Part shown: in pieces, positions 50,453 to 60,198 of the stretch
How positions within the stretch are numbered: the first letter of the stretch is position 1
Layout: each line of letters starts with the position of its first letter
Assembly (NCBI RefSeq): GCF_000421225.1
Contig: NZ_ATWL01000001.1
Span: forward strand, 310,001-374,000
Reading direction: 5' to 3'
Origin: Ruania albidiflava DSM 18029
GTDB lineage: Bacteria; Actinomycetota; Actinomycetes; Actinomycetales; Beutenbergiaceae
Length of the DNA stretch: 64,000 nt
The notes under the pieces: model-generated
What the model saw: only the letters and a program-made list of their open reading frames with translations
What the model was told of the DNA's origin: nothing
The model's database searches: none
Made by a program: the position numbers and the translations under genes

Positions 50453-51502
50453 TCAGCGTCCGGTGGTGGAGTCTGCTTCCGGGTCTGTCGTTGCGGGGCG
50501 AGCGTCCTCAGCCCCGAGATCATCCTCTGCGGCGGGAGAGCCCGCGCTGTCAGCCCCGCTGCGACCGCTCGTGGCGCTCTCCGAGTCCTGCTTGCTCGGG
50601 GCGTCGTCGGCGCTGGCCTCGTCCTCTGGTTCCCGCCCTGGCAGCCAGGGGGAGGGCTCCCGCTCCGGGTACCGCTTGGAGAGCACGATGAAGATCGCCA
50701 GCGAGACCACGCAGACCAGGATCGAGGTCCACACGTTCAGCCGCAGCCCGAGCACGTGCTCGGCCTCGTCGATGCGCAGCGTCTCGATCCAGCCACGCCC
50801 CACGGTGTAGCAGAACACGTACAGCCAGAACACCCGGCCGTGGCCGAGGCGGAGCTTGCGGTCGATGAGCACGATCAGCGCGGCCATCGCCAGGTTCCAG
50901 AGCAGCTCGTACAAGAAGGTGGGGTGGAACAGGGTGCCGGCCGGGTAGTCCATCCCCTGCGCGGCGAGCACGCCCGCGTCGATCTGCAGCCCCCAGGGCA
51001 ACGTCGTCGGGGCGCCGAACAGCTCCTGGTTGAAGTAGTTGCCGAGCCGACCGATCGCCTGGGCGACCAGCAGCGCCGGCGCCATCGCGTCGGCCACGGT
51101 CGCCAGCCGCAGACCGCGGCGACGTAGGTAGATCCACACCCCGAGCGCGCCGGCAGGGATCGCACCCCAGATGCCGAGGCCGCCGCGCCAGATGGCGAAC
51201 GCGTTCCAGGGGTTGCCGTCCGGACCGAAGTAGGCATCCGGGGAGGAGAACACGTGGTAGAGCCGGGCGCCGATGATGCCCAGCGGTACCGCCCAGAAGA
51301 TCGCGTCCAGGATGGCGCCTTCCGGTCCGCCCCGGGCGCGGTAGCGACGCACCGAGATCCAGGTGGCCACCACGATGCCGGCGAGGATCGCGAACGCGTA
51401 CGCGCGCAGCGGGATGGGTCCCAGGTGCCACACCCCCTCCGACGGGCTGGGGATGCCGTCTGCGACCACCGACATCGCCAGGTGCCCACCGGGGCCGGTC
51501 AT
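50453..51502 (-). CDS. lgt: prolipoprotein diacylglyceryl transferase
   Basis: 349 residues. Transfers diacylglycerol to the lipobox cysteine of prelipoproteins, so it acts on the lipoproteins of this window. Seven-helix membrane enzyme with the Lgt signature AIGRLGNYFNQELFG, the earlier GARLYHVFSSPDAY, and C-terminal RIDEAEHVLGLRLN. The last ~70 residues are an acidic, Ser/Ala/Asp-rich cytoplasmic tail, longer than in E. coli Lgt but common in actinobacteria. ATG at 51502 overlaps the trpA stop (ATGA). Confidence 0.96.
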   Translation of the reverse strand: MTGPGGHLAMSVVADGIPSPSEGVWHLGPIPLRAYAFAILAGIVVATWISVRRYRARGGPEGAILDAIFWAVPLGIIGARLYHVFSSPDAYFGPDGNPWNAFAIWRGGLGIWGAIPAGALGVWIYLRRRGLRLATVADAMAPALLVAQAIGRLGNYFNQELFGAPTTLPWGLQIDAGVLAAQGMDYPAGTLFHPTFLYELLWNLAMAALIVLIDRKLRLGHGRVFWLYVFCYTVGRGWIETLRIDEAEHVLGLRLNVWTSILVCVVSLAIFIVLSKRYPEREPSPWLPGREPEDEASADDAPSKQDSESATSGRSGADSAGSPAAEDDLGAEDARPATTDPEADSTTGR

Positions 51503-52329
51503 CGCGCTCCCCCGGCGCGCACCCCGGCAGCGAGGTCACGGACCAGCTCACCAAGGTCGGTCAGCGCAGCAGCGCGGTCGGAGTCCGGGCGGATCAGGGT
51601 GCGCACCAGTGCGGAGCCGACGATCACGCCGTCGGCATAGCCTGCGACCTCCGCGGCCTGGTCGGCGGTGGAGACGCCCAGCCCCACGCAGACCCGCTGC
51701 GCCCCGGCGGCGCGGGTGTCCTGGACCAGCTGCTGTGCCTTCTCCCCGACCGTGGCGCGGGTGCCGGTGACGCCCATGGTGGAGGCGGCGTAGACGAACC
51801 CGCGGGAGGCGGCGGCGGTCAGGTGCAGGCGTTCGGTGGTGGAGCTCGGTGCCACCAGGAAGACCTTGTCCAGCCCGTGCGCATCGGCAGCGGCGATCCA
51901 CTCCCCGGCCTCGTCCGGGATCAGGTCCGGGGTGATCAGACCCGCTCCCCCGGCCTCGGCCAGGGCCGCGGCGAACGCGTCCACGCCGTAGCGCAGCACG
52001 GGGTTGTAGTAGGTCATCACCAGCGTGGGGGCGCCGGTGGCGGCAACCTCCCGGACCGCACGGAGCACGTCCCGGATGCGGGTGCCGCCGTCCAACGCGG
52101 CTTGCACGGCCTGCTGGATGACCACTCCGTCCATACCCGGGTCGGAGTAGGGCAGGCCGAGCTCGACGATGTCCGCACCGGCAGCGACCGCTGTCCGGGC
52201 CGCCTCGATCGATCCGTCCACGTCCGGGTAGCCGACCGGCAGGTACACGATCAGCGCGGCCCGCCCCTCGGAGCGGGCGGCTTCCAGAGCACCTGCAGTG
52301 CCACGCAGGGTGGGCCTGCTGGCGGTCAT
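51499..52329 (-). CDS. trpA: tryptophan synthase alpha subunit
   Basis: 276 residues. Splits indole-3-glycerol phosphate to indole. TIM-barrel acid-base residues are in [17 protein letters not shown] (Glu) and YYNPVLRYG region / [15 protein letters not shown]; the phosphate loop is [32 protein letters not shown] at 52329 overlaps the trpB stop; its own stop overlaps lgt, so trpB-trpA-lgt are coupled. Confidence 0.97.
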   Translation of the reverse strand: MTASRPTLRGTAGALEAARSEGRAALIVYLPVGYPDVDGSIEAARTAVAAGADIVELGLPYSDPGMDGVVIQQAVQAALDGGTRIRDVLRAVREVAATGAPTLVMTYYNPVLRYGVDAFAAALAEAGGAGLITPDLIPDEAGEWIAAADAHGLDKVFLVAPSSTTERLHLTAAASRGFVYAASTMGVTGTRATVGEKAQQLVQDTRAAGAQRVCVGLGVSTADQAAEVAGYADGVIVGSALVRTLIRPDSDRAAALTDLGELVRDLAAGVRAGGAR

Positions 52330-53579
52330 TCCGACACCTCCGCGTCCGGGTCCAGCAGGTCGAACCAGGCAGCTGCGGTGGCCACGTCCTTGTCGCCCCG
52401 GCCGGACAGGCACACCAGCAGCACAGTCTCGGCCGGGTCGGCACCGCCCGCGACCAGCCCGGTACCCAGCCGGAGCGCTCCGGCCAGTGCGTGGGCGGAC
52501 TCGATCGCGGGGATGATGCCCTCGGTCCGGCAGAGCAGCTCGAACGCGCTCATCGCCTCGGCGTCGGTCACCGGTACGTACTCGGCGCGGCCGATCGAGG
52601 CGAGCCAGGAGTGCTCCGGGCCCACGCCCGGGTAGTCCAGGCCGGCGGAGATGGAGTGCGACTCCACGGTCTGTCCGTCCTCGTCCTGGAGCACCATGGT
52701 GCGTGCACCGTGCAGCACCCCGGGGTCGCCGGCGGTGATGGTCGCGGCGTGCCGGCCGCTGGCGACCCCGTCACCGGCGGCCTCGCAGCCGACCAGGCGC
52801 ACGTCGGTGTCGTCGAGGAAGGCGTGGAACAGGCCCATGGCGTTCGAGCCGCCACCCACGCACGCCACAGCAGCGTCCGGTAGCCGGTCGATCCGCTGCA
52901 GCAGCTGGCTGCGTGCCTCCTCGCCGATGATCTTCTGCAGGTCGCGGACCATCGAGGGGAACGGGTGCGGGCCGGCCACCGTGCCGAAGATGTAGTTCGT
53001 GGTCTCCACGTTCGCGACCCAGTCGCGGAACGCCTCGTTGATCGCGTCCTTCAGGGTGCGCGAACCGGTGCGCACCGGCACCACCTCAGCGCCGAGCAGC
53101 CGCATCCGGGCGACGTTCAGCGCCTGCCGACGGGTGTCCTCTTCGCCCATGTAGATCGTGCAGTCCAGACCGAACAGGGCCGCAGCCGTGGCGGTGGCCA
53201 CCCCGTGCTGGCCGGCACCGGTCTCCGCGATCACCCGGGTCTTGCCGACCAGCTGGGTGAGCAGCGCCTGGCCGAGCACGTTGTTGATCTTGTGCGACCC
53301 GGTGTGGTTCAGGTCCTCGCGCTTGAGGAAGATCCGGACCCCGCCGGCGTGCGCGGCGAACTGCGGCACCTCGGTGATCGGGCTGGGCCGGCCGGTGTAG
53401 TCCCGGTGCAGCACCGCGAGCCGGTCGGTGAACTCCGGGTCGCCCTTGGCCTTCTCCCACGCGGCGGTCAGGTCGTCCAGCGCGGCGATGAGGGCCTCGG
53501 GCACGAACCTGCCGCCGAAGTCACCGAAGTACGGTCCGACCACCTCGCGCAACGTCCGCGCGGCCTGGGAGCCGCTCAT
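52326..53579 (-). CDS. trpB: tryptophan synthase beta subunit
   Basis: 417 residues. PLP enzyme condensing indole and serine. The Schiff-base lysine is in [15 protein letters not shown], the PLP phosphate loop is [15 protein letters not shown] and the N-terminal [15 protein letters not shown] is typical. The start overlaps the trpC stop by ATGA and the stop overlaps trpA by ATGA. Confidence 0.98.
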   Translation of the reverse strand: MSGSQAARTLREVVGPYFGDFGGRFVPEALIAALDDLTAAWEKAKGDPEFTDRLAVLHRDYTGRPSPITEVPQFAAHAGGVRIFLKREDLNHTGSHKINNVLGQALLTQLVGKTRVIAETGAGQHGVATATAAALFGLDCTIYMGEEDTRRQALNVARMRLLGAEVVPVRTGSRTLKDAINEAFRDWVANVETTNYIFGTVAGPHPFPSMVRDLQKIIGEEARSQLLQRIDRLPDAAVACVGGGSNAMGLFHAFLDDTDVRLVGCEAAGDGVASGRHAATITAGDPGVLHGARTMVLQDEDGQTVESHSISAGLDYPGVGPEHSWLASIGRAEYVPVTDAEAMSAFELLCRTEGIIPAIESAHALAGALRLGTGLVAGGADPAETVLLVCLSGRGDKDVATAAAWFDLLDPDAEVSE

Positions 53580-54391
53580 CGGGCCCGCACCGCACGCAGC
53601 GCAGGATGTGCACCAGCGGCGACCATGTCCGCCACCGCGGTGCGTGGCTGCCCCTGGGTGACCAGTGCCTCCCCGACGAGCACCACGTCGGCACCGGCGC
53701 GGGCGTACTCGAGCACGTCGTGCGGGCCACGCACACCGGACTCGGCAACCCGCACCACACCGCCGGGCACCCGCGGGGCGAGGTCGGCGAAGACCCCACG
53801 GTGCACCTGCAGCGTGTGCAGGTCGCGTGCGTTGATGCCGAGCAGCCGGGCACCGGCGTCCACGGCCCGGTCCACCTCCTCGGCAGTGTGCGCCTCCACC
53901 AGTGCGGTCATGCCCAGGGAGTGCACACGCTCCACCAGTGAGGTGAGCACGGTCTGCTCCAGGGCGGCCACGATCAGCAGCACCAGGTCAGCGCCGTGCG
54001 CCCGGGCCTCCCACACCTGGTAGGGGCTGACGATGAAGTCCTTGCGCAGCACCGGCACGTCCACCCGGGCGCGCACGTCAGCCAGGTCGGCCAGGGAACC
54101 GCCGAACCTGCGAGGCTCGGTGAGCACGCTGATCGCGCTGGCGCCACCGGCCTCGTAGTCGGCGGCCAGACCCGCAGGGTCCGCGATCTCAGCGAGGGCT
54201 CCCTTAGAAGGGCTGGACCGCTTCACCTCGGCGATCACGGTGACCGCGTCCTCCTGGCGGAGCGCGTCGACGGCGTTCTTCGCCGAAGGCATCGCCTCAG
54301 CGCGGCGCTTGAGCTCCTCCAGTGGTACGGACGCTTCCCGCGTGGCCAGGTCTTCCCGGACCCCACGGACGATCTCTTCCAGTACGGTCAC
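53576..54391 (-). CDS. trpC: indole-3-glycerol phosphate synthase
   Basis: 271 residues. Closes the indole ring from CdRP. Catalytic residues are visible in [64 protein letters not shown] and [33 protein letters not shown] start at 54391 ([11 protein letters not shown]), chosen because family similarity starts there and GGAGAGG precedes it; no ATG exists at the right point. It leads the trpC-trpB-trpA-lgt unit. Confidence 0.97.
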   Translation of the reverse strand: MTVLEEIVRGVREDLATREASVPLEELKRRAEAMPSAKNAVDALRQEDAVTVIAEVKRSSPSKGALAEIADPAGLAADYEAGGASAISVLTEPRRFGGSLADLADVRARVDVPVLRKDFIVSPYQVWEARAHGADLVLLIVAALEQTVLTSLVERVHSLGMTALVEAHTAEEVDRAVDAGARLLGINARDLHTLQVHRGVFADLAPRVPGGVVRVAESGVRGPHDVLEYARAGADVVLVGEALVTQGQPRTAVADMVAAGAHPALRAVRAR

Positions 54392-54478
54392 GATCCGCCT
54401 CTCCGCTTCGGTTGGCCTCCATCGTAGGCCGTGCCAGGCACCACCTGAGCACACCGGGGCCCGCTAGCCGAGGGTCGG

Positions 54479-55027
54479 TCAGTACACGGATCGCCACATC
54501 GCGGTCCACCAGCCGGCCCACCCGACCACCAGGGCGATACCGAGCACGAGGGCGACCGCGCTGAGCACGATGCCGGTGGTCGCCATGCCACGGTTGTCCG
54601 CACGACCCTCGCTGGCTGCCTTGACGCCCATCACTCCGGTGACGATCCCGGCCACTGCGACCAGCTGGCTGAGCACCGGCACCAGGCACATCAGCAGCGA
54701 GGCGATGCCGAGCCCGAGGGCCCAGCCGCCGGCGCTGTTCTGCTTGTTCTGCAGCGGCGGGTAGCCGCCGTAGCCGGCCCCGTACGGCCCGTGGGAGCCG
54801 TAGGCACCCGGTCGCAGGTAGGTCTGGTCTGCACTGCTCGGCGTGCTGTAGGAGCCCGACGGCGCAGCACCCGGGGCAGGGTGGGTGTAGGGGCCCTGGT
54901 CGGTGCTGGAGGGCGGTGTGCCGCCAGCGCCACGGTAGGGATCGGCTGGCTGCGGTCCGCCGCTGCCGTGAGGTTCGTTCGGCTGCCCGCTGCCGTACGG
55001 GTTCGGGGCGCCACCGAAGGTGCTCAC
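54479..55027 (-). CDS. DUF4190 domain membrane protein with proline/glycine-rich N-terminus
   Basis: 182 residues: about 95 residues rich in Gly, Pro, Ser, Tyr and Gln (several GPYGAGYGGYPP-like pieces), then DUF4190 with two transmembrane helices (GWALGLGIASLLMCLVPVLS and GMATTGIVLSAVALVLGIALVV). Function unknown; such proteins often bind cell-envelope partners. GTG at 55027 is preferred over GTG 55036 because of a GAGGTG sequence 6 nt upstream. It lies between trpC and the membrane genes of the trp block. Confidence 0.8.
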   Translation of the reverse strand: MSTFGGAPNPYGSGQPNEPHGSGGPQPADPYRGAGGTPPSSTDQGPYTHPAPGAAPSGSYSTPSSADQTYLRPGAYGSHGPYGAGYGGYPPLQNKQNSAGGWALGLGIASLLMCLVPVLSQLVAVAGIVTGVMGVKAASEGRADNRGMATTGIVLSAVALVLGIALVVGWAGWWTAMWRSVY

Positions 55028-55092
55028 TCCACCCACCTCACCACGAGCTGTGCCACAGTTCGCCTACCCATCGTCTCCGCCCCTTGGTTCTC

Positions 55093-55506
55093 TCATGCCG
55101 GCCCCAGAAAGCCGTGCAGTACTGGAATGTTACGTGCCACGGCGAACACCACCATCGCCGCACCGATCGTCAGGAACAGCCAGGCAGGTGGGTCCCGAGG
55201 GGGCAGGTTCCGCCAGGACCGCCACAGCCATCGCGCCCACAGCAGACCGAGCACCGGCAGCCCGATGGTGAGCATCGGGTTCATCGCCCAGGCGCCGGCG
55301 AGGTCACCGGTGGCCAGGTCGTGCACCGTGCGCAGCCCCCCGCAGGTCGGGCAGTACCAACCGGTCAGCGCGAGCAGCGGGCAGAGAACCGGCCCACCCT
55401 GGTGCGGATCCCACCAGGCCACGAGTACGGTGCTGGCAGCGAGAACCCCTCCGAGGAGGAGCGGACCGGTACGGTTCCGGCGCACCGCAGCCGGCCGAGA
55501 CGTCAC
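55093..55506 (-). CDS. DUF2752 membrane protein
   Basis: 137 residues with three hydrophobic segments and the DUF2752 signature CPLLALTGWYCPTCGGLRTVHDL-type region (CPxC plus GGLR), a His-Asp pair and a LTGDLAGAWAMNPM-like loop, here LATGDLAGAWAMNPM. Function unknown, possibly metal or heme related through the Cys/His motif. GTG at 55506 overlaps the stop of the upstream small membrane protein (GTGA). Confidence 0.85.
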   Translation of the reverse strand: MTSRPAAVRRNRTGPLLLGGVLAASTVLVAWWDPHQGGPVLCPLLALTGWYCPTCGGLRTVHDLATGDLAGAWAMNPMLTIGLPVLGLLWARWLWRSWRNLPPRDPPAWLFLTIGAAMVVFAVARNIPVLHGFLGPA

Positions 55507-55790
55507 TCGCGAGCCCGCACCCGCTCCACCTGTCCGTAACCAGCGGCGCGCAGCACGATGCTCGCGACGATGCCGACCACGGCCACCGCGATACCGGTGT
55601 AGACCAAGGTCATCGACGGCACGATCATCCCGGCACCCACGAGCAGAGCCGCGATCGCCCCACCGACGAACAGCGTCCACCCCGCCCCGGTGCGGCCATG
55701 GTTGGCCGGCGGCGGCCCCACGGGCAGCGTCTCGGCCACATCCGGCCTGGCGGCCACGGAGCCCTCGTCGTGGGTGTTCACATCGGTCAT
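55503..55790 (-). CDS. HGxxPAAW-like small membrane protein
   Basis: 95 residues, two transmembrane helices (TLFVGGAIAALLVGAGMIV and TLVYTGIAVAVVGIVASIVL) preceded by NHGRTGAGW, a variant of the HGKTPAAW motif of an actinobacterial family found in trp clusters. ATG at 55790 with GGAGGG about 10 nt upstream; TAGTCT at 55830-55835 is a probable -10 box, so this gene may start its own transcript within the trp block. Function unknown. Confidence 0.8.
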   Translation of the reverse strand: MTDVNTHDEGSVAARPDVAETLPVGPPPANHGRTGAGWTLFVGGAIAALLVGAGMIVPSMTLVYTGIAVAVVGIVASIVLRAAGYGQVERVRARE

Positions 55791-55832
55791 CGAGATCTTG
55801 CCCTCCACCAGCTGTTTCGACCTGGTCACAGA

Positions 55833-56435
55833 CTACCGGTCCTCGGGATCGCTCGGGTCTTCACCACGGCTCAGCGCGTCCCAGTCGGAGATGCGTTGCC
55901 GGGTGCTCCCGGCTGCTGGGGCGGAGGCCTGGTCGCGTTCGTACCGCTGCCCTACCCGGTCCCAGGCGCCCATCCGGAACGGCAGCACCACCCCGACCAG
56001 GAGCAGCAGCACGGCCAGCACCAGTGCCACCACCGGCCAGGCGGTCACCTCGGCGGCACCCGCCAGCTCCGTCATACCGGTGTCCTGCCCGACCGCAGCA
56101 CGCACCGCCGGCTCGGGGTCACCGAGCAGCTCGATCACCCCGACGCCAGCGAGCCCGCCGCCCAGGGCCACGGCGAGGGCCGCCACCACCCGTGCGACCC
56201 GCCCGGCCAGCGCCATTGCGAGCCCGGCGGCGAGCACCACCAGCGCGGCACTGGGCACCAGGGCGGCGCCGGTGCTGCCGGTCACGCTCACGGTGCTGGT
56301 CGCCATCGCCGACCGGGCCGGGGCGGTCGCCCAGGGGAGTGCCGTGCTGGCCAGCAGCAGCGCGCCACCACCGAGCACGACGAGCACGGCGGACCGACGA
56401 CTGAGCCTCCGCCGACCCGGCTGAGGCTCGCTCAC
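55833..56435 (-). CDS. Trp biosynthesis-associated membrane protein
   Basis: 200 residues of the Trp_oprn_chp family: about four hydrophobic segments, with SRRSAVLVVLGGGALLLAST and the LPWATA motif after helix 1, and a basic C-terminal tail ending RISDWDALSRGEDPSDPEDR. The family occurs almost only next to actinobacterial trp genes and has no known activity; a role in transport or regulation of tryptophan is a guess. GTG start overlaps the trpE stop (GTGA). Confidence 0.9.
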   Translation of the reverse strand: MSEPQPGRRRLSRRSAVLVVLGGGALLLASTALPWATAPARSAMATSTVSVTGSTGAALVPSAALVVLAAGLAMALAGRVARVVAALAVALGGGLAGVGVIELLGDPEPAVRAAVGQDTGMTELAGAAEVTAWPVVALVLAVLLLLVGVVLPFRMGAWDRVGQRYERDQASAPAAGSTRQRISDWDALSRGEDPSDPEDR

Positions 56436-58000
56436 CGGACCTCCTCGACGGTGGCCGCCCGCTGGATGGCGCGCACAGCGGCGGCCGCCTTGTTCCTGCT
56501 CTCCCAGTACTCCGACTCCGGGTCGGAGTCGGCCACCAGCCCGCCGCCTGCCTGCACGCTGGCGCGACCACCGGTGATCACCGCGGTGCGGATCGCGATC
56601 GCCATGTCCAGGTCGCCGTCGAGGTCGAAGTAGCCGACGGTACCGCCGTAGATGCCCCGGCGCGCGGGCTCCAGCTCGTCGATGAGCTCGATCGCCCGAG
56701 ACTTCGGTGCCCCGGACAACGTACCGGCCGGGAACGTGGCGGTGAGCACGTCCACCGCCGAGGCGTCGGCGCGCACCGTACCGGTGACCGTGGAGGACAT
56801 GTGCATGATGTGGCTGAAGCGTTTGATCTCCATGAACTCCGCCACCGCCACGGTGCCCGGCTCGCACACCCGGCCCAGGTCGTTGCGGGCCAGGTCCACC
56901 AGCATCAGGTGCTCGGCCCGCTCCTTCGGGTCGGCGAGCAGCTCCGCAGCCGCGGCGGTGTCCTCGGCAGGGGTAGCCCCCCGCGGGCGGGAGCCTGCGA
57001 TCGGATAGGACTGCGCCGCATCCCCGGTGACCTTCACCAGCGTCTCCGGGGAGGAGCCGACCACGTGGAAGTCACCGCCGTCGGCGTCGGCCAGGTGCAG
57101 GAAGTACATGTACGGGCTGGGGTTGATGGTGCGCAGCACCCGGTACACCTCCAGCGGGTCGGCCGGGCAGTCCAGGTCCAGGCGCTGGGAGAGGACCACC
57201 TGGAACACCTCGCCGTCGACGATCGCCTGCTTGGCGGCGAGCACACCGGCGGTGAACTCGTCGTGGCTGCTGCGGAACCTCAGCTCCGGTTCGGTGCCCT
57301 CCGCCTGGGCCAGCGGGCGCGAGCGCGTCGGTGCGGTCAGGTCGGCCTGCATCGCATCGAGCCGGGCCACGGCGTCGGCGTGGGCCTCGTCCACCCGCTC
57401 GTCGGTGTCGTCGGTGTTGATGGCGTTCGCGATCAGCCAGACGTCACCGGTGTGGTGGTCGATCGCGGCCAGGTCACCGACCAGGCACAGGCTCACTGTG
57501 GGCACGTCGGACTCGCTCGCCGCGCGCTGCGGGAGGGTCGGTTCCCAGTGCCGGGTGATGTCCCAGCCGAGGGAGCCGACCAGGCCGCCGGTGAGCGGCG
57601 GCACGTGGTCCAGGCCCGGGGTGTGCAGCGCCTCCAGTGTGCCGCGGAGCACCTCGAGCACGTCCCCCTCGGTGGGTACGGAGACGGGCACGTCCCCGCT
57701 CCAGACGGCCTGCCCGCCGGATTCGGTGAGGATCGCCCGTGCGGAGACGCCGACGAACGACCAGCGCGACCAGACGCCGTCGGTCGCGGACTCCAGGATG
57801 AACGTGCCGGGGCGACCGGAGGAGAGCTGGCGGTACAGACCAACTGGGGTGACGTCGTCGGCGAGGAGCCGGCGTACCACCGGGATGACGCGACGATCGT
57901 TGGCCATCTGCTGGAACTCCTCCAGGCTGGGCCAGGTCTGCCCCCAGGGCAGCCCGGTGGGCGCGTCGGGTGCGGGCCGCGCGCTGCCGGTGCTGGTCAT
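56432..58000 (-). CDS. trpE: anthranilate synthase component I
   Basis: 522 residues. Makes anthranilate from chorismate with ammonia from TrpG, which is not in this window. The feedback-site segment [19 protein letters not shown] is near residues 66-84; catalytic regions are [16 protein letters not shown]-type, [33 protein letters not shown] and [21 protein letters not shown] at 58000 overlaps the hisI stop (ATGA), so hisI-trpE are coupled. Confidence 0.97.
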   Translation of the reverse strand: MTSTGSARPAPDAPTGLPWGQTWPSLEEFQQMANDRRVIPVVRRLLADDVTPVGLYRQLSSGRPGTFILESATDGVWSRWSFVGVSARAILTESGGQAVWSGDVPVSVPTEGDVLEVLRGTLEALHTPGLDHVPPLTGGLVGSLGWDITRHWEPTLPQRAASESDVPTVSLCLVGDLAAIDHHTGDVWLIANAINTDDTDERVDEAHADAVARLDAMQADLTAPTRSRPLAQAEGTEPELRFRSSHDEFTAGVLAAKQAIVDGEVFQVVLSQRLDLDCPADPLEVYRVLRTINPSPYMYFLHLADADGGDFHVVGSSPETLVKVTGDAAQSYPIAGSRPRGATPAEDTAAAAELLADPKERAEHLMLVDLARNDLGRVCEPGTVAVAEFMEIKRFSHIMHMSSTVTGTVRADASAVDVLTATFPAGTLSGAPKSRAIELIDELEPARRGIYGGTVGYFDLDGDLDMAIAIRTAVITGGRASVQAGGGLVADSDPESEYWESRNKAAAAVRAIQRAATVEEVR

Positions 58001-58377
58001 CGTGGCACCTCCAGGTCGGTGCGTGCCGGCAGCGCACCGCCGGCCCGGAAGCAGCTGACCGCTCCGGTGTGGCAGGCCGGGCCGACCTGCTGCACCCGCA
58101 GCAGCAGCGCGTCACCGTCGCAGTCGATCGCGGCCGAGCGCAGGTACTGCACGTGCCCGGAGGTGTCCCCCTTGCGCCAGTACTCACCACGGGAGCGGGA
58201 CCAGTAGGTGACCCGGCCCTCGGTGAGGGTGCGGCGCAGGGCCTCGTCGTCCATCCAGGCGACCATCAGCACCTCGTCGGTGGTGTGGTCCTGGACGACG
58301 GCGCAGACCAGGCCGTCGTCGTTGCGGGTGAGCCGTTCGGCCACGGCGGGGTCGAGTACAGGGGTGGTGTCAGGCAC
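57997..58377 (-). CDS. hisI: phosphoribosyl-AMP cyclohydrolase
   Basis: 126 residues. Third step of histidine synthesis. Zinc-site and catalytic residues are in [29 protein letters not shown] (CDxDxLL and C-x6-C pattern), with the preceding [23 protein letters not shown] at 58377; a CAGGAT hexamer 6 nt before it could be a -10 box for a leaderless mRNA. It stands alone without hisE. Confidence 0.95.
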   Translation of the reverse strand: MPDTTPVLDPAVAERLTRNDDGLVCAVVQDHTTDEVLMVAWMDDEALRRTLTEGRVTYWSRSRGEYWRKGDTSGHVQYLRSAAIDCDGDALLLRVQQVGPACHTGAVSCFRAGGALPARTDLEVPR

Positions 58378-58419
58378 AGCACGATCCTGCCATGTCTGGT
58401 GAGCCTGCTGGTGCTCGCC

Positions 58420-60198
58420 TCAGCTGCTCGCGCTGACCCAGGAGGCATGCATCCGCCCGTAGACACCCCCGGCGGCGAGCAGCTCGTGGTGCGCCCCCGT
58501 CTGGACGATCTGCCCGTCGTCGACGACCACCACCAGGTCGGCCGCCTCTGCCGTGGACAGCCGGTGCGCGATCGCCACGCTGGTGCGTCCTGCGGTGAGG
58601 TGGGTCAGTGCGGTGGAGATCCGCTGCTCGGTTCCCGGGTCGACGGCGGAGGTCGCCTCGTCCAGGACCAGCACGTCCGCATCGGCCAGGTAGGCGCGGG
58701 CGATCGCCACCAGCTGGCGTTCCCCGGCGGAGAGTGCCTCACCGCGCTGGCCGACGTCGGTGCGCACCCCGTCCGGCATGGTCGCCAACCAGGGGCCGAG
58801 CCCCAGGTCGGTCAGTGCCTGCTCCACCTGCGCCTCGGTCATCCCCGGGCGGCCGTAGGCCACGTTGCTGGCGATGGTGCCGTTGAACAGGAAGCCCTCC
58901 TGCGGCACGATCACCACGCGTTCCCGCAGGTCCGCACGGGCCAGGTCGCGCAGGTCCACCCCGGACAACCGCACGGTGCCCGCATCCGGATCCATCAGCC
59001 GGGTGAGCAGCTTGGCGATCGTGGTCTTCCCGGACCCGGTCTCCCCCACGATCGCCACCCGGGCACCGGGCGGGATGGTCAGCGAGACGTCGCGCAGCAC
59101 CGGCGGACCGCCCGGGTAGGCGTAGTGCACACCGGCGAGCTCCAGCCCGGCGGGCCCACGTGGGCCGGGGTGGACCGGATCGGCCGGGTCGGCCACGTCC
59201 AGCGGGGTGTGCACCACGGAGATCACCCGCCGCCAGCCGGCCAGGGCGTTCTGCATCTCGTTGAGCACTTCGGTAGCGGACTGCACCGGGCCGGTGAACA
59301 GCTGCACCAGGAACAGGAACCCGAGCAGCTGGCCCACGGTCAGGGTGCCGCCGATACCGAGCATGGTGCCGATCAGCACCACAGCCCCGAGGGCCAGCCC
59401 GGAGAGCAGCACCCCGGAGGAGAACGCCAGGGACGCGAACGTCTGCGCCCGCACTGCAGCGTTGCGGTGCTCGCGGATCGCCTCGTCCAAGCGGTGCTGG
59501 GTGCGCTGCTCGGCACCGTAGGAGCGGATCGTCTGCGCCCCGACCACGGCCTCGGACACGCGGGCGAGCATGATGCCCACCCGGGTGCGCACCTGGGCGT
59601 AGGCCACGTTCAGCGCGCGTTGGGCGCGGGGTGCGAGCACGATCATCGGTGCATAGGCGAGCCACACGACGATGGTCAGCTGCCAGGAGTAGACCATCAT
59701 CGCGACCGTGGCAGCGGTGATCTGCAGGCTGGAGAGCACCAGCTGCATCCCGCCCCACTGCACGAACATGGAGATGGTGTCCACGTCGGAGGTGACGCGG
59801 GAGACCAGTGCGCCGCGCCGTTCGCTGTTCTGGGTGAGGGTGGACAGGGCGTGCACCCGGGCGAAGGCGCGCACCCGCAGCTGGGCCAGACCGGCCTCGG
59901 CAGCCTGGAACAGCCGTACGTTCACCCAGCTGGTGCAGGCAGCGGTGAGCAGCAGCCCGACAGCGCACAGCGCGGTGAGCCGCAGCACCAGCGGTACGTT
60001 CACCCCGGTCTCGGCGAGCAGCCCGCGGTCGGTGGTCACCTGCACCGCCAGCGGCACGATCAGCTTGCCGGTGGTGGCCAGCACGGCGAGCACCAGGGTG
60101 ACACCGAGGCCGCGGCGCATCGCCGGGGACAGCCGCATACCCTCCCGGAGCGTGCCCAGCACACCGAGGGTGGAGGTGCTGGCGATCTGTGTGCTCAC
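58420..60198 (-). CDS. ABC exporter half-transporter, subunit with catalytic glutamate
   Basis: 592 residues: six-helix transmembrane domain (1-320) and ATPase domain. Walker A VGETGSGKTTIAKLL, signature LSAGERQLVAIARA and Walker B VLVLDEATSAVD with the catalytic Glu, then H-loop IAHRLST. GTG at 60198 overlaps the stop of the partner gene (GTGA). With that partner it forms a heterodimeric exporter of the type of Rv1273c/Rv1272c or TM287/288; substrates (drugs, lipids, peptides) are unknown. Confidence 0.92.
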   Translation of the reverse strand: MSTQIASTSTLGVLGTLREGMRLSPAMRRGLGVTLVLAVLATTGKLIVPLAVQVTTDRGLLAETGVNVPLVLRLTALCAVGLLLTAACTSWVNVRLFQAAEAGLAQLRVRAFARVHALSTLTQNSERRGALVSRVTSDVDTISMFVQWGGMQLVLSSLQITAATVAMMVYSWQLTIVVWLAYAPMIVLAPRAQRALNVAYAQVRTRVGIMLARVSEAVVGAQTIRSYGAEQRTQHRLDEAIREHRNAAVRAQTFASLAFSSGVLLSGLALGAVVLIGTMLGIGGTLTVGQLLGFLFLVQLFTGPVQSATEVLNEMQNALAGWRRVISVVHTPLDVADPADPVHPGPRGPAGLELAGVHYAYPGGPPVLRDVSLTIPPGARVAIVGETGSGKTTIAKLLTRLMDPDAGTVRLSGVDLRDLARADLRERVVIVPQEGFLFNGTIASNVAYGRPGMTEAQVEQALTDLGLGPWLATMPDGVRTDVGQRGEALSAGERQLVAIARAYLADADVLVLDEATSAVDPGTEQRISTALTHLTAGRTSVAIAHRLSTAEAADLVVVVDDGQIVQTGAHHELLAAGGVYGRMHASWVSASS

